Shown here piece by piece: positions 50,530 to 51,638 of a stretch of DNA of 51,638 nt; within the stretch, counting starts at the first letter, position 1; each line of letters begins with the position of its first letter. The notes beneath the pieces were generated by a model. It was given only the letters and a program-made list of their open reading frames with translations, was not told the origin of the DNA and did no database searches. This stretch comes from Deltaproteobacteria bacterium (lineage in GTDB: Bacteria > Desulfobacterota > Desulfuromonadia > Geobacterales > Pseudopelobacteraceae), in contig JAJZRX010000017.1 in assembly GCA_021850095.1 (NCBI GenBank), positions 1 through 51,638 on the forward strand, written 5' to 3'. Made by a program: the position numbers and the translations under genes.

Positions 50530-51206
50530 GACCGCACCTCGCGCACCAGCCGGGCGACGATCCCGGGCGCCTGCGCGGCGGTATCGCCCCAGGCGTCGGC
50601 GCCGACGTCGCGGTACAGATCAGGATGGAAACGGTAGGGGGCTCCGCCGACAATTATCCGCAGGCGATCCTCCAGACCGCGCTCCTGAAGGATGTGCCGG
50701 ATCCGCTTCGGACCGCGCTCGCCGGTGGCGGTGTGAACCATCATCGAGGAAACGGCGATCACCTCGGAGCCGGTCGCCAGAGCCTGATCGACAAACAGTT
50801 CCGGTGCGACATTGATTCCCAGGTCGTTGACTTCGAACATCCTGGCCTTCAGACAGCCGATCACTATTTTTTTGCCCAGGCCGTGAAAATCGCCGTGACT
50901 CGTGCCGATCACGACGCGTCCCTGCACTTCGGGAGCGGTGGCAAAAAGCGGTATCAGGCGGTCAGCCGCCTCTTCGGCGATCTGTGAAGCCAGAAAGTGC
51001 TGCGAAAGCGTCACCAGGCTGTCGGAGGAGATCATATCCCCGATCATCCTCTCCATACCCGGGATAATAACCTCGAAGATCACCTGTTCGGGAGTAACGC
51101 CGTCGTCAAGGGCTTTCTGCACGATCCGCAGGGCGGCGGCCTTGTCGGTGTCAAAAAGAGACTTCAGGTAGGATTCCAGTATCTCTTTGGGGATGCTTTC
51201 GGTCAT
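50526..51206 (-). CDS. Corrinoid (B12)-binding protein of methyltransferase type
   Basis: 226 residues, the usual length of MtaC/MtbC-type corrinoid proteins. Helical cap domain about 10-90 ('TPEQVIFEVIIPGMERMIGD'), then the Rossmann cobalamin domain with D106-x-H108-x2-G111 ('SHGDFHGLGKKIV'); the His would be the lower cobalt ligand. Later 'VIAVSSMMVHT' and 'RIIVGGAPYRF' complete the site. It would carry a methyl group between a substrate methyltransferase and an acceptor. First gene of the operon; ribosome site AGGAGAAGCCGCC. Confidence 0.93.
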   Translation of the reverse strand: MTESIPKEILESYLKSLFDTDKAAALRIVQKALDDGVTPEQVIFEVIIPGMERMIGDMISSDSLVTLSQHFLASQIAEEAADRLIPLFATAPEVQGRVVIGTSHGDFHGLGKKIVIGCLKARMFEVNDLGINVAPELFVDQALATGSEVIAVSSMMVHTATGERGPKRIRHILQERGLEDRLRIIVGGAPYRFHPDLYRDVGADAWGDTAAQAPGIVARLVREVRS

Positions 51207-51569
51207 GGCGGCTTCTCCTGTGTAGGTAGGCGCTGCAGGTTTTAGGGAAAACAGACAGCCGCAAACATACCGGGTTTGCTTGTCCGCGCTGGAGGTTCTG
51301 GAACGGAGACGTTCTCATTATACCCGATTGCCGTACCAACTCAAGGTGTTACTGGCGATATGGCCGCCTGGGGGGCAACAACTCCGCTTTTCATGCCACC
51401 CGTAACTCCTGTTGTGCTTGCTGACATAACAATAGCGCTCTGCAGCACTTGTTTTTTGGCATGCTGTAACGCATAATTCGCTTCAGGCAGATGTTCTCCT
51501 CTGCCGCTTTCTTCATGATAGCCTGATGATATTGGTTTTAAAGTGAAGCCAATCATGTCGGGGGGATTT
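51207..51569. other. Divergent gap between the corrinoid operon and thpR
   Basis: 363 bases with the promoter at 51317-51344 and a 5' leader of about 104 bases for the corrinoid gene. No cobalamin riboswitch features were seen. An 89-codon minus frame (51341-51610) has no family features and is not called. Confidence 0.55.
51317..51344 (-). promoter_or_regulatory. Sigma-70-type promoter of the corrinoid/kinase operon
   Basis: Minus strand TTGAGT (51344-51339), a 16-base spacer and a perfect TATAAT (51322-51317). Start near 51310. Confidence 0.7.
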
Positions 51570-51638
51570 ATGCGTCTGTTTATTGCCATAGAGATCCCGG
51601 AAGATCTCAAGAAAAGGCTCGCGCGGTTGCGGGTGGAC
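51570..51638 (+). CDS. thpR: RNA 2',3'-cyclic phosphodiesterase, N-terminus (cut by window edge)
   Basis: Only 23 codons are visible: 'MRLFIAIEIPEDLKKRLARL'. This is the typical start of ThpR/LigT proteins of the 2H phosphoesterase superfamily, whose first strand is 'RLFIAIELP'. GGGGGGA lies four bases before the ATG. The catalytic HxT motifs would be beyond the edge. Confidence 0.8.
   Translation, partial: MRLFIAIEIPEDLKKRLARLRVD

Noticed and set aside
51341-51610. 89-codon minus frame at the right edge
   Set aside because: Overlaps the thpR start and the operon promoter; no recognisable features.

Overview
The window looks like a Geobacterales chromosome (Desulfuromonadota; Geobacter, Trichlorobacter or Pelobacter propionicus-like). 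This is inferred from a fused nifEN gene in a sigma-54-type nif block, an Etf operon with a DUF224-type quinone oxidoreductase, a heme-c sensor kinase, many hybrid histidine kinases and GEMM-type riboswitches. No rRNA, tRNA or CRISPR array was seen. All assignments come from reading the sequence; no database search was run.

Layout. (1) 1-6433, minus strand: a type I restriction-modification locus (hsdM, hsdS, then hsdR, which runs off the left edge). A FRG-domain gene and an Abi_2/HEPN gene lie between hsdS and hsdR and overlap each other and hsdS by 1-4 bases. (2) 6600-9978: molybdenum cofactor genes (mobB, moaA, MOSC), a YgbA-type nitrosative-stress gene behind an HcpR-like palindrome, and a two-cluster ferredoxin protein. 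(3) 9804-14503: an old tandem duplication. The end of the ferredoxin gene, its terminator, a GEMM-like riboswitch and an NHL-repeat lipoprotein gene occur twice; the second copy keeps a ferredoxin pseudogene scar and carries a 160-base IS66-type MITE with an 8-base target duplication. (4) 14597-23768: housekeeping and small periplasmic genes (transglutaminase-like, PPOX, MutY-like, YkgJ-like, Cache, LuxR-type regulator, trxA, tlpA-like, truA, hslO, QueG-like, flavodoxin-like). (5) 23843-28150: an etfBA operon with the membrane Fe-S oxidoreductase; upstream lies an unidentified RNA gene with its own promoter and terminator. (6) 28788-35135: nitrogen block with gdhA behind a sigma-54 promoter and a nifEN-nifX-ferredoxin-nifX-like-draT series behind another sigma-54 promoter whose leader holds a terminator. 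(7) 35238-51206: a 16-kb same-strand run starting from a sigma-70-like promoter at 51317-51344. It encodes a corrinoid protein, a MtaA/UROD-like protein without the usual zinc ligands, a DUF1638 protein and then five hybrid histidine kinases, a PAS/two-CxxC protein and a periplasmic binding lipoprotein. (8) The start of thpR at the right edge.

The most unusual block is (7). The first four genes are coupled by 4-base overlaps, the methyltransferase-like protein appears to have lost its zinc site while the corrinoid protein keeps its cobalamin motif, and the kinases have receivers but no visible DNA-binding output. My inference is a methyl- or corrinoid-linked sensing system, not a plain catabolic operon. 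Next in interest are the orphan RNA before etfBA, the paired riboswitch/NHL duplication and the palindromic repeat translated in frame inside nifEN.
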